This document shows, one piece after another, positions 1-7,631 of a DNA stretch of 58,174 bases (position 1 is its first letter; the number at the start of each line of letters is the position of its first letter). This stretch comes from Akkermansia muciniphila (GTDB lineage: Bacteria > Verrucomicrobiota > Verrucomicrobiia > Verrucomicrobiales > Akkermansiaceae), in the NCBI GenBank assembly GCA_945883695.1, contig CAMCYK010000007.1, positions 1-58,174 of the forward strand, written 5' to 3'. A model generated the notes under the pieces. The model made no database searches. It worked only from the letters and a program-made list of their open reading frames with translations, and was not told where the DNA came from. A program made the translations under genes and the position numbers.

Positions 1-190
1 CGATGACGATCCGTCGCTGGCCTGGTGTCATCCGCCCATCGCCCACATGCGCTGGGATCCCAAGCCCGTGATCCGCCGGGTGGTACGCTGGGTGGACGCG
101 GTTAGAAAGTTCAAGGCCGACCGCAAGATCATCAATTTCCCGGCGGAATTCATCCCCGGCGGCAGCATCGGGCCGGTGTGGAAGGGGTGA
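1..190 (+). CDS. C-terminal end of an unknown protein (partial)
   Basis: An open frame enters from the left edge (first full codon at base 2) and stops at TGA 188-190, leaving about 62 residues. The end is polar and rich in Trp, Arg and Pro, with a WCHPPIAHMRWDPKPVIRR stretch and a PAEFIPGGSIGPV tail. It might be the end of an exported hydrolase, but nothing visible proves a family. The gene continues outside the window. Confidence 0.5.
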   Translation, partial: DDDPSLAWCHPPIAHMRWDPKPVIRRVVRWVDAVRKFKADRKIINFPAEFIPGGSIGPVWKG

Positions 191-207
191 GGATTTTCAC
201 TTTATCT

Positions 208-235
208 CAATTCTGAGGGACCAATTCTGAGGGAC
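208..235. repeat. Perfect 14-bp tandem duplication
   Basis: The 14-mer CAATTCTGAGGGAC occurs twice back to back (208-221 and 222-235) in the short gap before the PQQ-like propeller gene. It is directly visible. It sits where a promoter, leader or signal-peptide start would be expected and may be a small replication-slippage scar. Confidence 0.85.
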
Positions 236-283
236 GGACCGCCGACATGTCTGCTCATTTTTCAGGTCTTTTCCGGAAGCGTT

Positions 284-1495
284 TTGTTCGGGGCTGAGAA
301 CTGGCCGGAGTGGCGCGGCGCGAAGGGAGATGGGATCGTTGAAGGGGGCCCCTACCCGTTGAAGTGGTCGGCTGAGGACCAGATACTCTGGAAAGCACCG
401 CTGCCCGCACCGGGAAATTCCTCCCCTGTCATCTTTGGAAATCATGTCTTCGTGACGTGTGCCAGTGTGGATGGCGACGAACGCTCGCTGCTGGCCTTCG
501 AACGCCGAAGCGGCGAACTCCTTTGGAAGCGCACCGTTCCTTTTGCCGGAACCGATCCCACCCACGCCACCAGCCCCGGGTGCGCCCCCAGCCCGGCCAC
601 CGATGGAACGAGCGTCTTTGTGTGGAATGGATCGGCCGGAGCCACCGCCTATGATTTCGATGGCAAACAGCTGTGGCATCGTGATCTCGGCGTGTTCGTG
701 CACCAGTGGGGCCATGCCTCCAGCCCGCGGATCCACAAGGACACCGTCATCGATTTCGGCAGTCCGGGGCCCCGTGTCCTGCTGACCGCCCTCGATAAAA
801 AATCCGGTGAAACCGTTTGGGAAAAGAGATTGGACGAGGTTGCCACGCCGCCCGAGGAGCTGCACGGGTCTTTCGTCACTCCCTTCATCTGGCAGAACGG
901 CCCACGGACGGAATTGCTGATCCCCCTGCCAGGATATCGAGCGAGTTTCGATCCCGACAGCGGCGAGGAATTCTGGCGGTGCGACGGCTTGGGATCACTT
1001 ACCTACACCGACGCATTGCTCGGCGATGGGGTGATCCTGGCATTCAGCGGATACCGCGGACCCTCGATCGGAATGCGCAAGCCGGCTCCCGACGCGACCG
1101 GAAATCTGACCAAATCCCACCGGATCTGGAAAAACGAAGCGATTCCCCAGCGGGTGGGCTCCGGCGTGATTGTCGGAAACCGCTTCTTCCTCTGTGGACG
1201 GAACGGGGAGCTGCAATGTGGCGATATCAACACCGGTGAAGTGTTGTGGACCGAACCCATCCGCCAGCAGGCATGGAGCGCGATCAGCCTGGCAAACAAC
1301 AAGCTCTTTATAACTGACCAGACTTCCCGGACGCTGGTTTTCGAACCGGAGGACACCTACAAACTGGTTCACGAGAACCGGATGGCTCCCGGCGAACGCT
1401 CGAATTCGACCCTCTCGTTTTCAAACGGCCAACTGTTCCTGCGGACCTTTGACAACCTGTATGCAATCGCCTCTGAAGCGGCTCCCGGAGAATAG
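284..1495 (+). CDS. PQQ-binding-like beta-propeller repeat protein
   Basis: This is probably a periplasmic or exported beta-propeller of the BamB/PQQ-like type, for which no enzymatic activity should be assumed. The protein opens with ENWPEWRGAKGDG, the usual first blade of verrucomicrobial and planctomycetal PQQ-like proteins, and then repeats blades with LLAFERRSGELLWKR- and LTALDKKSGETVWEKR-type strands. Length is 403 aa from the TTG at 284. No ATG is in frame. The frame is open back to 188 and the codons from 251 on (LLIFQVFSGSVLFGA) look like the core of a signal peptide, so the true start is probably upstream at a non-ATG codon or has been lost. A homologous propeller lies at 14656-15951. 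The 14-bp duplication at 208-235 lies just upstream. Confidence 0.8.
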   Translation: MFGAENWPEWRGAKGDGIVEGGPYPLKWSAEDQILWKAPLPAPGNSSPVIFGNHVFVTCASVDGDERSLLAFERRSGELLWKRTVPFAGTDPTHATSPGCAPSPATDGTSVFVWNGSAGATAYDFDGKQLWHRDLGVFVHQWGHASSPRIHKDTVIDFGSPGPRVLLTALDKKSGETVWEKRLDEVATPPEELHGSFVTPFIWQNGPRTELLIPLPGYRASFDPDSGEEFWRCDGLGSLTYTDALLGDGVILAFSGYRGPSIGMRKPAPDATGNLTKSHRIWKNEAIPQRVGSGVIVGNRFFLCGRNGELQCGDINTGEVLWTEPIRQQAWSAISLANNKLFITDQTSRTLVFEPEDTYKLVHENRMAPGERSNSTLSFSNGQLFLRTFDNLYAIASEAAPGE

Positions 1496-1610
1496 CGTGA
1501 ATGGAGCGATTCGGGTCAGGTCGAGCGCGCTAACATTCTCGGACAAGGCGCCGGGCATCCGGCTTGCTTCCCTGAGATCGGGCGGGGTTCCCATCGGGTG
1601 ATCGGAAACC

Positions 1611-2516
1611 TCATTTCCCCGTCAGCATCCGGATCAGATAGTCGGTGGGGGTTTGGTGCTTCGCATCCGGCGTGCCCGGATGAACGAACTCGCATCCGAT
1701 GCCCAGTTCCTTGCAACGTTGTTGAAGGCCCACGCCGAAATTCGCCGAGTGGGTGGGGTCGGCCTCTTCCTTCCCCATGGCGGGCGGCTTCGCATAGAAG
1801 AGGGCCACCGGCGGGTCGTCCTTGCTGGCAAGCGCGTAGGGCGAGTATTCGGCGATCCACGGCAGGATGCTGTCGCGGTCGGCGAGCGCTTCCGCGAAGC
1901 TCTTCTTGCCGAAGGCGTGCCCGCCGTAGCGGCTGTTAGGGGTCCACTCCTTCGCCTGCCGGGGATCGATGGAGGTCTGCGCGCCGATGACCGCGGCGCA
2001 GAGCAGGCGGGTGGACTGGCGGGCGATGGGATCCGCGCTTTCAGGATCGGCAAGATCGTCGTGGTAGGCGAGCCAGAGGCTGGTGCAGGCCCCGGCGGAG
2101 CTGCCCGCGGCGGCGACGCGCGCGGGATCGATGTTCCACCCGGCGGCCTTGCCGCGGAGGAATTGCAAGGCGCGCGCGGAGTCGTCCATCGGGGCCTTTA
2201 CCGGCGGCGTGACGCCTTCCAGCATGGCTTGCGGGACGTAGCGGTAGTTGTTGGCCGCGACCGAAATACCGGCATCGAGCAGCGCCTTGACGTTGGCGAT
2301 GCGGTTGACGCTCTCCTTGCTGCCGGAATTCCATCCGCCACCGTGGATGACCAGCACCAGCGGAGTCGGCTGGTCGGACTTGGCCTGCCAGAAGTCGAGC
2401 ACGTTGCGCGCGTGCGGGCTACCTCCGACAGCGGACGAGGGATTGCTGCATGATTTTTTGTCTGCAGCGCCCCTTTGTTGGTTACGGCAGGACGGAATCT
2501 CAGCCGCCCTGGCCAT
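1611..2516 (-). CDS. Alpha/beta hydrolase (esterase/lipase type), N-terminus aberrant
   Basis: The protein has the hormone-sensitive-lipase-like pattern: oxyanion motif HGGGW (residues 58-62), nucleophile elbow GSSAG (138-142, Ser140) and a C-terminal region with His residues (HPGTPDAKHQTPTDYL) that can supply the catalytic His. It probably hydrolyses acyl esters, perhaps acetyl groups on polysaccharides; the substrate is unknown. Family-like sequence begins only at about residue 36 (ARNVLDFWQAK). The first 35 residues are Cys/Ser/Arg-rich, lack a signal peptide and do not resemble a hydrolase N-terminus, so the 5' end looks replaced or lost. The ATG at 2516 is only the longest possible start. 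It lies downstream of the metallophosphoesterase on the same strand (39-bp gap). Confidence 0.75.
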   Translation of the reverse strand: MARAAEIPSCRNQQRGAADKKSCSNPSSAVGGSPHARNVLDFWQAKSDQPTPLVLVIHGGGWNSGSKESVNRIANVKALLDAGISVAANNYRYVPQAMLEGVTPPVKAPMDDSARALQFLRGKAAGWNIDPARVAAAGSSAGACTSLWLAYHDDLADPESADPIARQSTRLLCAAVIGAQTSIDPRQAKEWTPNSRYGGHAFGKKSFAEALADRDSILPWIAEYSPYALASKDDPPVALFYAKPPAMGKEEADPTHSANFGVGLQQRCKELGIGCEFVHPGTPDAKHQTPTDYLIRMLTGK

Positions 2517-2555
2517 CCGCCGGCGAAGTGGGGAAATGCCGGAGCGCGGAACGGG

Positions 2556-3461
2556 TCAAGCCCTGACCAACGATCGATCCGGCTCCAGTCCGCGGCCCTC
2601 GATCTCCAGGCGGTCGGGGAAACATTTCACCACCGCGTAAGCCGTCTCCTTCTCGGTCTCGACCATGCCCTTGAGGTTCACGTAATGGCAATGCCCCTGC
2701 CTGCCGTAGTTCCCCCTGTGGTTGTGGCCGTTCATGTAGGCGGCGACGTGCGGGTGCTTTGCGATGAGGGAGACGATATCCGCCGCATCGAGGAGGTTGG
2801 GCGGGACGGCGGGGAAAACAGGGTAATGGTTGAGGACAATCACCCTCTGGCTTGCCCGCGCGGCGGCATCGAGTTCCTTCTCCAACCAAGCCATCTGTTC
2901 CGCGCCGATGGCGGTGTCGCCCGCGGGTTCGAAGCGGCGCCCGGTGCGCACCGCCATTTCCATCAGAGCTGCCTTCGCGGCGGCAGCGCGGGGATCCCCG
3001 GCGGGGTGTCGCCACGCGGCGCCGTCCGTGCCGTCGAGGAAGACGAAGCGCCAGCCTTTCACGACCATGGAGTAATAGGGCTCCTTCATGCCGAGGGCCG
3101 CGAGCACCTCGCCCTTGTCCGCATCGGCGACCGAAAAATCGTGGTTGCCGAGGATCGGGTGGTGGGGCGATACCAGCTTTGCGTAGATTTCCATGACGGG
3201 ACGGAAACTCGCGAAATCGAGGTCGATCAGATCGCCAAGTGTGGCGGTGAAATCCACCGGGCGCGTGTTGAGGTCGGCCACCGCAGCCTCAAGCTTGGCG
3301 AGCGAGTTGCGATAGAAACGGGTGGCAATGGTTTCCGCGTCTGCGTATTGCGGGTCCGCGATGACCCCGAAGGTGAGATCCGGTTCGGCGGCGGGGGCGG
3401 CGGAGGCTTTCCCCGCGAGGACGAGGGGCAGCGTAAACCTGATGAAAGTCCTGCGGTTCAT
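2556..3461 (-). CDS. Calcineurin-like metallophosphoesterase, ADPRM-like
   Basis: This is a dinuclear metal phosphoesterase. The start at 3461 gives MNRRTFIRFTLPLVLAGKASA, a twin-arginine-like export signal; an upstream in-frame Met at 3482 would bury it. Metal-site motifs appear in the order of the fold: DPQYAD (36-41, the usual DxH with Gln for His), GDLID (76-80), GNHD (105-108), NHYP (211-214) and GHNH (245-248). The FGVIADPQYAD block resembles manganese-dependent ADP-ribose/CDP-alcohol diphosphatases, so a nucleotide-diphosphate substrate is a reasonable guess. Length 301 aa fits. It lies upstream of the esterase on the same strand, and the two could be co-transcribed. Confidence 0.85.
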   Translation of the reverse strand: MNRRTFIRFTLPLVLAGKASAAPAAEPDLTFGVIADPQYADAETIATRFYRNSLAKLEAAVADLNTRPVDFTATLGDLIDLDFASFRPVMEIYAKLVSPHHPILGNHDFSVADADKGEVLAALGMKEPYYSMVVKGWRFVFLDGTDGAAWRHPAGDPRAAAAKAALMEMAVRTGRRFEPAGDTAIGAEQMAWLEKELDAAARASQRVIVLNHYPVFPAVPPNLLDAADIVSLIAKHPHVAAYMNGHNHRGNYGRQGHCHYVNLKGMVETEKETAYAVVKCFPDRLEIEGRGLEPDRSLVRA

Positions 3462-3944
3462 GTCCGCATGATATGCCGACAAAACCCGTCTGAAAGCTGA
3501 AAAGCGATGCAGGTTCGTCCGCCAGATCGGCGATCACGCCGAGATCGCTCGATTTCCGGGCGCAAGGCGGCGTCGGCGCAAGCGCTGCGACGCGGACGGC
3601 GAATCGATGGCTCCGGGCCGGACATGAAGTGAGAATGCGCCAGCCCCCCCAACCCGGGGCAAGTCGCGATGCGGGGCCCGCGGCGACGGCCGGAACCGCA
3701 GCTTGCGGAACCGCCGGGGAGTTCCGAAACTCCGGGGGTGATCCGCCGCGCCGTGGCCGCCGCGGGGTTGCGGAGTGTGGTTCGCCAGCTCCCATTTCCC
3801 CCGTGCCCGCCCGTCTTCGCCGGCTCCATTTTCGCGGGGTCTGGTGCCGCGCGGTCGGCACGCTCCGCGGGGGCTCCGGCAACAACTCGTCACCGGGAAA
3901 TCCTTGGAACGCGTGCGCCCGAACTGCTTTACTCCCCCGATCCC
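3462..3944. repeat. Gene gap with REP-like hairpins
   Basis: This 483-bp gap separates two divergent genes (metallophosphoesterase and PhoD). It contains short perfect inverted repeats, for example CCGCA-gct-TGCGG at 3696-3708 and GGAGTT-(4 nt)-AACTCC at 3718-3733, in very GC-rich sequence. Similar hairpin-dense gaps occur at 9700-9900 and 51650-51800. Open frames on both strands here give low-complexity Arg/Pro/Ala translations and are not credible genes. The promoters of both neighbours must lie here, but I cannot point to them. Confidence 0.5.
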
Positions 3945-5768
3945 ATGAAACGCCCGCGCCGGATTCCAGCCATCACCCTCCTCCTCGCTTCCCTCTCCCA
4001 TGCCAAGCCGCCACCGGTCGCGAGCGGCGACGTGACGGCCGGCTCGGCGGTGGTCTGGGGCCGCGGCGAGCGGACGTCCCGGATGATCGTGGAGACCGAC
4101 CTCGATCCGGCCTTTCCCAACCCGACCCGGCACGCCGAGGTGGCCACCGACGCCCCGCGCGACTTCACCGCGAAGGCGATGCTGGCCGGGCTCCCGGCGG
4201 GGACCCGCATCCACTACCGCGTGCGCTTTGCCGACGACCGCTCCCCCGGGGAGTCCGCCACCGGGAGCTTCATGACCGCGCCGCGGGAATCGCGCGACCT
4301 CCGCTTCGTCTGGTCGGGCGACACCGCGGGCCAGGGCTGGGGCATCGACCCCGCGCGCGGCGGCATGCTGACCTACGAGTCGATGCGCCGCTTCAAGCCG
4401 GATTTCTTCATCCACAGCAGCGACATGATCTACGCCGACAATCCGATCCTGCCGGAGGTGAAACTCGACGACGGGACGGTCTGGAAGAACCTGGTCACGC
4501 CGGAGAAATCCAAGGTCGCCGAATCGCTCGACGAGTTCCGCGGCGCCTACCGCTACAACTGGCTCGACGAGCACTTCCGCCGCTTCCACGCCGAGATTCC
4601 GGTGGTCGTGCAATGGGACGACCACGAGGTGACCAACAACTGGTACCCCGGCGAAACACTCGACGCCGATGCCCGCTACCGCGAGAAGAGCGTGTCGACG
4701 CTGGCACAGCGCGCCCGCCAGGCCTTCCTCGAGTTTCATCCGATCGCCTCCCGGCCGGCGGATTCGGGGCGGATCTACCGGCAGGTCTCGTACGGACCGG
4801 ATCTCGATATCTTCCTGATCGATCTCCGCAGTTATCGGGGCGAGAACTCTCCGAACAACCAAGCGGAAGAATCGCCGGGCACCGCGCTTTTGGGGACGGC
4901 ACAGTGGGAATGGCTCGCGCGGGGCCTCGAGGATTCGAAGGCACGATGGAAGATCATCGCGAGCGACATGCCGATCGGCCTGGTCGTGCGGGACGACGGG
5001 CATCAGGAAGGGATCGCCAACGGCGACGGTCCGCCCCGCGGCCGCGAACTGGAACTCGCCCGGTTGTTCTCCCGCCTGAAGGAGAAGAACGTGCGCAACA
5101 CCGTCTGGCTCACCGCCGACGTCCACTACGCCGCCGCCCATCGCTACGACCCGGAGCGTGCCGTCTTCAAGGATTTCCTGCCCTTCTGGGAGTTCGTCAG
5201 CGGCCCGCTCCACGCCGGCAACTTCGGGCCCAACCCGGCTGACAATACCTTCGGCATCGACGTGAGGTTCCAGACCGCGGGCAAGGATCTCAAAGTCAAC
5301 CGCCCGCCGTCCGAAGGCCACCAGTATTTCGGTGCGGTCGAACTGGATGCGGAGACCGGAAAGCTCAAGCTGATACCTTTGGCCGATCTCGCCCATGACA
5401 GAGATCACGTGCTTGCCTCCGATCCCGGTCAGCTTGAGCTTGGCGGGCAGAGGCTCGTGGGCCTGGCCGAGCTGGACCGTATCGATGCCGGTGACGTACA
5501 ACCGGCCGACCGGCCCGAGCGCGATGGCGCTTGCCGCGTTGCCGCTACCCAGGAACAACCAGCCATCGCTGCCGTCGTGATTGACCTTGCAGACCGCCAT
5601 TTGGAACAGGGTTCCGGCGGCGGGATACGCATTGTTCCGGTTGTCGAGCAGGAGTTGGGAATGAAGCAACAAGTTCTGGCTGCCATCGGCGTCCAGGTTC
5701 TGCCAGATCACAACGCCTTCACTCGTGTGACCAGACCCTTGGGTCCCATTCCCAGACCCAGCACATAG
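3945..5768 (+). CDS. phoD: PhoD-family alkaline phosphatase with lost, antisense-extended C-terminus
   Basis: This is an exported Ca/Fe-type PhoD phosphatase or phosphodiesterase that releases phosphate from organic esters. The start at ATG 3945 gives MKRPRRIPAITLLLASLSHA, a signal peptide. Family motifs are an N-terminal Ig-like domain (about residues 20-110), HSSDMIYAD (about 157), WDDHEVTNNW (about 224), SDMPIGL and LTADVHYAAAHRYDPERA (about 388). Homology holds to VELDAETGKLKL (about residue 475). The remaining 130 codons are the antisense of a propeller gene on the other strand and are Asp/Arg/Leu-rich filler. A normal PhoD would end about 25 residues past the junction, so the 3' end was probably lost in a deletion near 5360-5375. 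The catalytic core is complete. Confidence 0.85.
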   Translation: MKRPRRIPAITLLLASLSHAKPPPVASGDVTAGSAVVWGRGERTSRMIVETDLDPAFPNPTRHAEVATDAPRDFTAKAMLAGLPAGTRIHYRVRFADDRSPGESATGSFMTAPRESRDLRFVWSGDTAGQGWGIDPARGGMLTYESMRRFKPDFFIHSSDMIYADNPILPEVKLDDGTVWKNLVTPEKSKVAESLDEFRGAYRYNWLDEHFRRFHAEIPVVVQWDDHEVTNNWYPGETLDADARYREKSVSTLAQRARQAFLEFHPIASRPADSGRIYRQVSYGPDLDIFLIDLRSYRGENSPNNQAEESPGTALLGTAQWEWLARGLEDSKARWKIIASDMPIGLVVRDDGHQEGIANGDGPPRGRELELARLFSRLKEKNVRNTVWLTADVHYAAAHRYDPERAVFKDFLPFWEFVSGPLHAGNFGPNPADNTFGIDVRFQTAGKDLKVNRPPSEGHQYFGAVELDAETGKLKLIPLADLAHDRDHVLASDPGQLELGGQRLVGLAELDRIDAGDVQPADRPERDGACRVAATQEQPAIAAVVIDLADRHLEQGSGGGIRIVPVVEQELGMKQQVLAAIGVQVLPDHNAFTRVTRPLGPIPRPST

Positions 5769-6289
5769 ATGACGCCATCCCCGTCGACCAGGCAGCGCCG
5801 CGTGCTCGATCCGTCGAAGTTCCCGTCATACACCACCCGCCAGAGCAGATTCCCGGCCGGCCCGAATTTCATCAGGATGCTGGCCGCGTTGACAGGATTG
5901 GATTGTCCGGACTTCAAGGTACCGCAGACCACGACGTTTCCCGACGGATCGCAGGCAATCGACATCGCCTGTTCCCACTTTGCCATGTCGGTCTGGTCGA
6001 AGCTTGCCCGCCACCGTTCGACGCCTTCAGGGTCATGCTTGATGATCAGGATGTCACCGGCCGGATTCGAGTCGTTGCGAGCGGTGTAGAAATTTCCCAG
6101 CCCATCCCCCGCCACGGTGACCCCTCCCGGACCTCGTGCCCAATCGACCGACACCTGGGCGCTTGCCGGAAGCGGCAGCAGCAGCAGCCAGCAGAGGCGT
6201 TTCGCGAAAAATCCTGCCTTGCGGTGGCGGATTCGGCTCGAAGCCGCGGTTGAACGCAAGCTGGGGTGAGACATGGTAGGCTGCGTCAT
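5363..6289 (-). pseudogene. Exported beta-propeller (SBBP-like) gene, frameshifted and 3'-truncated
   Basis: The 5' part (6289 down to about 5708) encodes a signal peptide (FFAKRLCWLLLLPLPASAQ) and propeller-type repeats such as GDGLGNFYTARNDSNPAGD and GDGVIYVLGLGMGPKG, then stops after GLVTRVKAL. The following codons in another frame (VIWQNLDADGSQ, then GPVGRLYVTGIDTVQ) continue the same kind of repeat, so a frameshift sits near 5710. The second piece ends in ISVMGEIGQRYQLELS, which looks like the start of the C-terminal module seen in many verrucomicrobial secreted proteins. It then runs into the antisense of phoD near 5365. The gene therefore carries two lesions: a frameshift and a lost 3' end. 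A sequencing error could explain the first but not the second. Confidence 0.7.
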
Positions 6290-6605
6290 GGCAATGGTTT
6301 GAGCCCTGCTGAATGATTGTCTCCCTGGAGCAAAGCTTCAGCTATGCATTTCCTACCAATCGCGTGGCACTTTGTCGCGCGGTTGGTGGTCGTGAGCGCG
6401 CGCGGCATTCGAGCCGCTTTCTCTCAAGCTCCACAAGGAGGGACCGGGCCATCCTCGCCGCGCCCCGACAGCGGATGCATGAGGAAGCGAGGAACCACGC
6501 GAAGCGGATTCTCGCGCATTCCCTCCTCCCCGCTTGGCAGACGGCGCAAGGCGTGGCAGTTCAGGGTCGACATTCCGCTTTCCGCGATGCTCCCGATTCC
6601 CGCCC
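6290..6605. other. Gap between divergent genes, nothing recognised
   Basis: These 316 bp lie between the broken propeller gene and the MetE-like gene. I see no gene, strong hairpin or repeat that I can name. Short open frames give Arg/Pro-rich noise. Promoters for both neighbours are expected here but cannot be assigned. Confidence 0.4.
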
Positions 6606-7631
6606 ATGAAACCCAACACCGCCCTGCCCTCCCCGCCGGCCATCCTCACCACCACGGTCGGTTCCTATCCGGTGCCCGACTGGCTCAGCGCGCTGCCTTC
6701 CGGCCAGGCGGTGCTTGATGCCACGCGGGTCGTCTTCAACACCCAGCGCGAGGCGGGGATCGACCTGCCGACCGACGGCGAACTCTACCGCTTCGACGTC
6801 AACCACCCGGACACCAACGGGATGATCGAATACTTCACGGGATCGATGGGCGGCTGCGACGCCCGCATCGGCCGGCACGATGCCGAGGCCTTCCGGGCGA
6901 AGCAGGAAATGGGCTTCCGCTCCCGTCCGGCGGCGGTGATCCGCGAGGCGCTGCACGGCGGCGCGCTCAACCTGATCGACGACTGCCGGCGCGCCGCCTC
7001 GGTGGCCGGCGGGCCTTTCACGGTCACCCTGACCAGCCCCTACATGCTGGCGCGGACCTTGCTCGACGACCACTACCGCGACTTCGAGGCGATGACGCTG
7101 GCGATCGCCGACGTGCTGGCAGAGCAGGTGAAGGGACTGCCCTGCGCCTGCGTCCAGGTGGACGAGGCGAATATCCCGGGCAGCCCGCAGCACGCGCCGC
7201 TCGCGGCGGAGGCGATCAACCGTATCCTGGATGCCGCCGAAGTGACGACCGCCGTCCATTTCTGCTTCGGCAACTACGGCGGTCAGACGATCCAGAGCGG
7301 GAACTGGAAGGCGTTGATTGATTTCCTCAACAGCCTGCGCTGCGATCACCTGGTGCTCGAACTCGCCCACCGCCCCGACAGCGACCTCGACGCGCTGGCC
7401 GACATCGACCCGCGGATCGGACTCGGGCTGGGCGTGGTGGACATCAAGATCAACCATGTCGAGACGCCCGACGAGATCGCGGCTTCGATCGAAAAGGCCG
7501 CCCGCCGGCTGGGTGCCGAGCGGATCAAGTTCGTGCATCCCGATTGCGGCTTCTGGATGCTCAAGCGCTCGGTGGCCGACCGAAAGATCGAAGCGCTGGC
7601 CCTCGGGCGCGACAAGTTCCTCGGACGATGA
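6606..7631 (+). CDS. MetE-like (cobalamin-independent methionine synthase II family) protein
   Basis: This is a single (beta/alpha)8 barrel of 341 aa corresponding to the C-terminal half of MetE. It starts at ATG 6606; upstream in-frame codons are not protein-like. The opening ILTTTVGSYPVPDWL is the family signature. Zinc ligands expected of MetE barrels are present: His and Cys in HFCFGNY, Glu in LELAHRPDSD and Cys in VHPDCGFWML. Lone barrels of this type often act on methylthio compounds or unknown methyl donors rather than folate, so methionine synthesis is not proven. The stop overlaps the start of the enolase-like gene by ATGA, so the two are translated together and probably share a pathway. 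Confidence 0.85.
   Translation: MKPNTALPSPPAILTTTVGSYPVPDWLSALPSGQAVLDATRVVFNTQREAGIDLPTDGELYRFDVNHPDTNGMIEYFTGSMGGCDARIGRHDAEAFRAKQEMGFRSRPAAVIREALHGGALNLIDDCRRAASVAGGPFTVTLTSPYMLARTLLDDHYRDFEAMTLAIADVLAEQVKGLPCACVQVDEANIPGSPQHAPLAAEAINRILDAAEVTTAVHFCFGNYGGQTIQSGNWKALIDFLNSLRCDHLVLELAHRPDSDLDALADIDPRIGLGLGVVDIKINHVETPDEIAASIEKAARRLGAERIKFVHPDCGFWMLKRSVADRKIEALALGRDKFLGR

Noticed and set aside
2447-2460. TGCATGATTTTTTG as a LacI operator
   Set aside because: It has only one TGCA half and no TGCAA partner, and lies inside the aberrant 5' end of the esterase with no glucan gene nearby.
3462-3944. Small genes in the GC-rich gap before phoD
   Set aside because: All frames are Arg/Pro/Ala low-complexity and overlap perfect hairpins; none has a motif or a plausible start.
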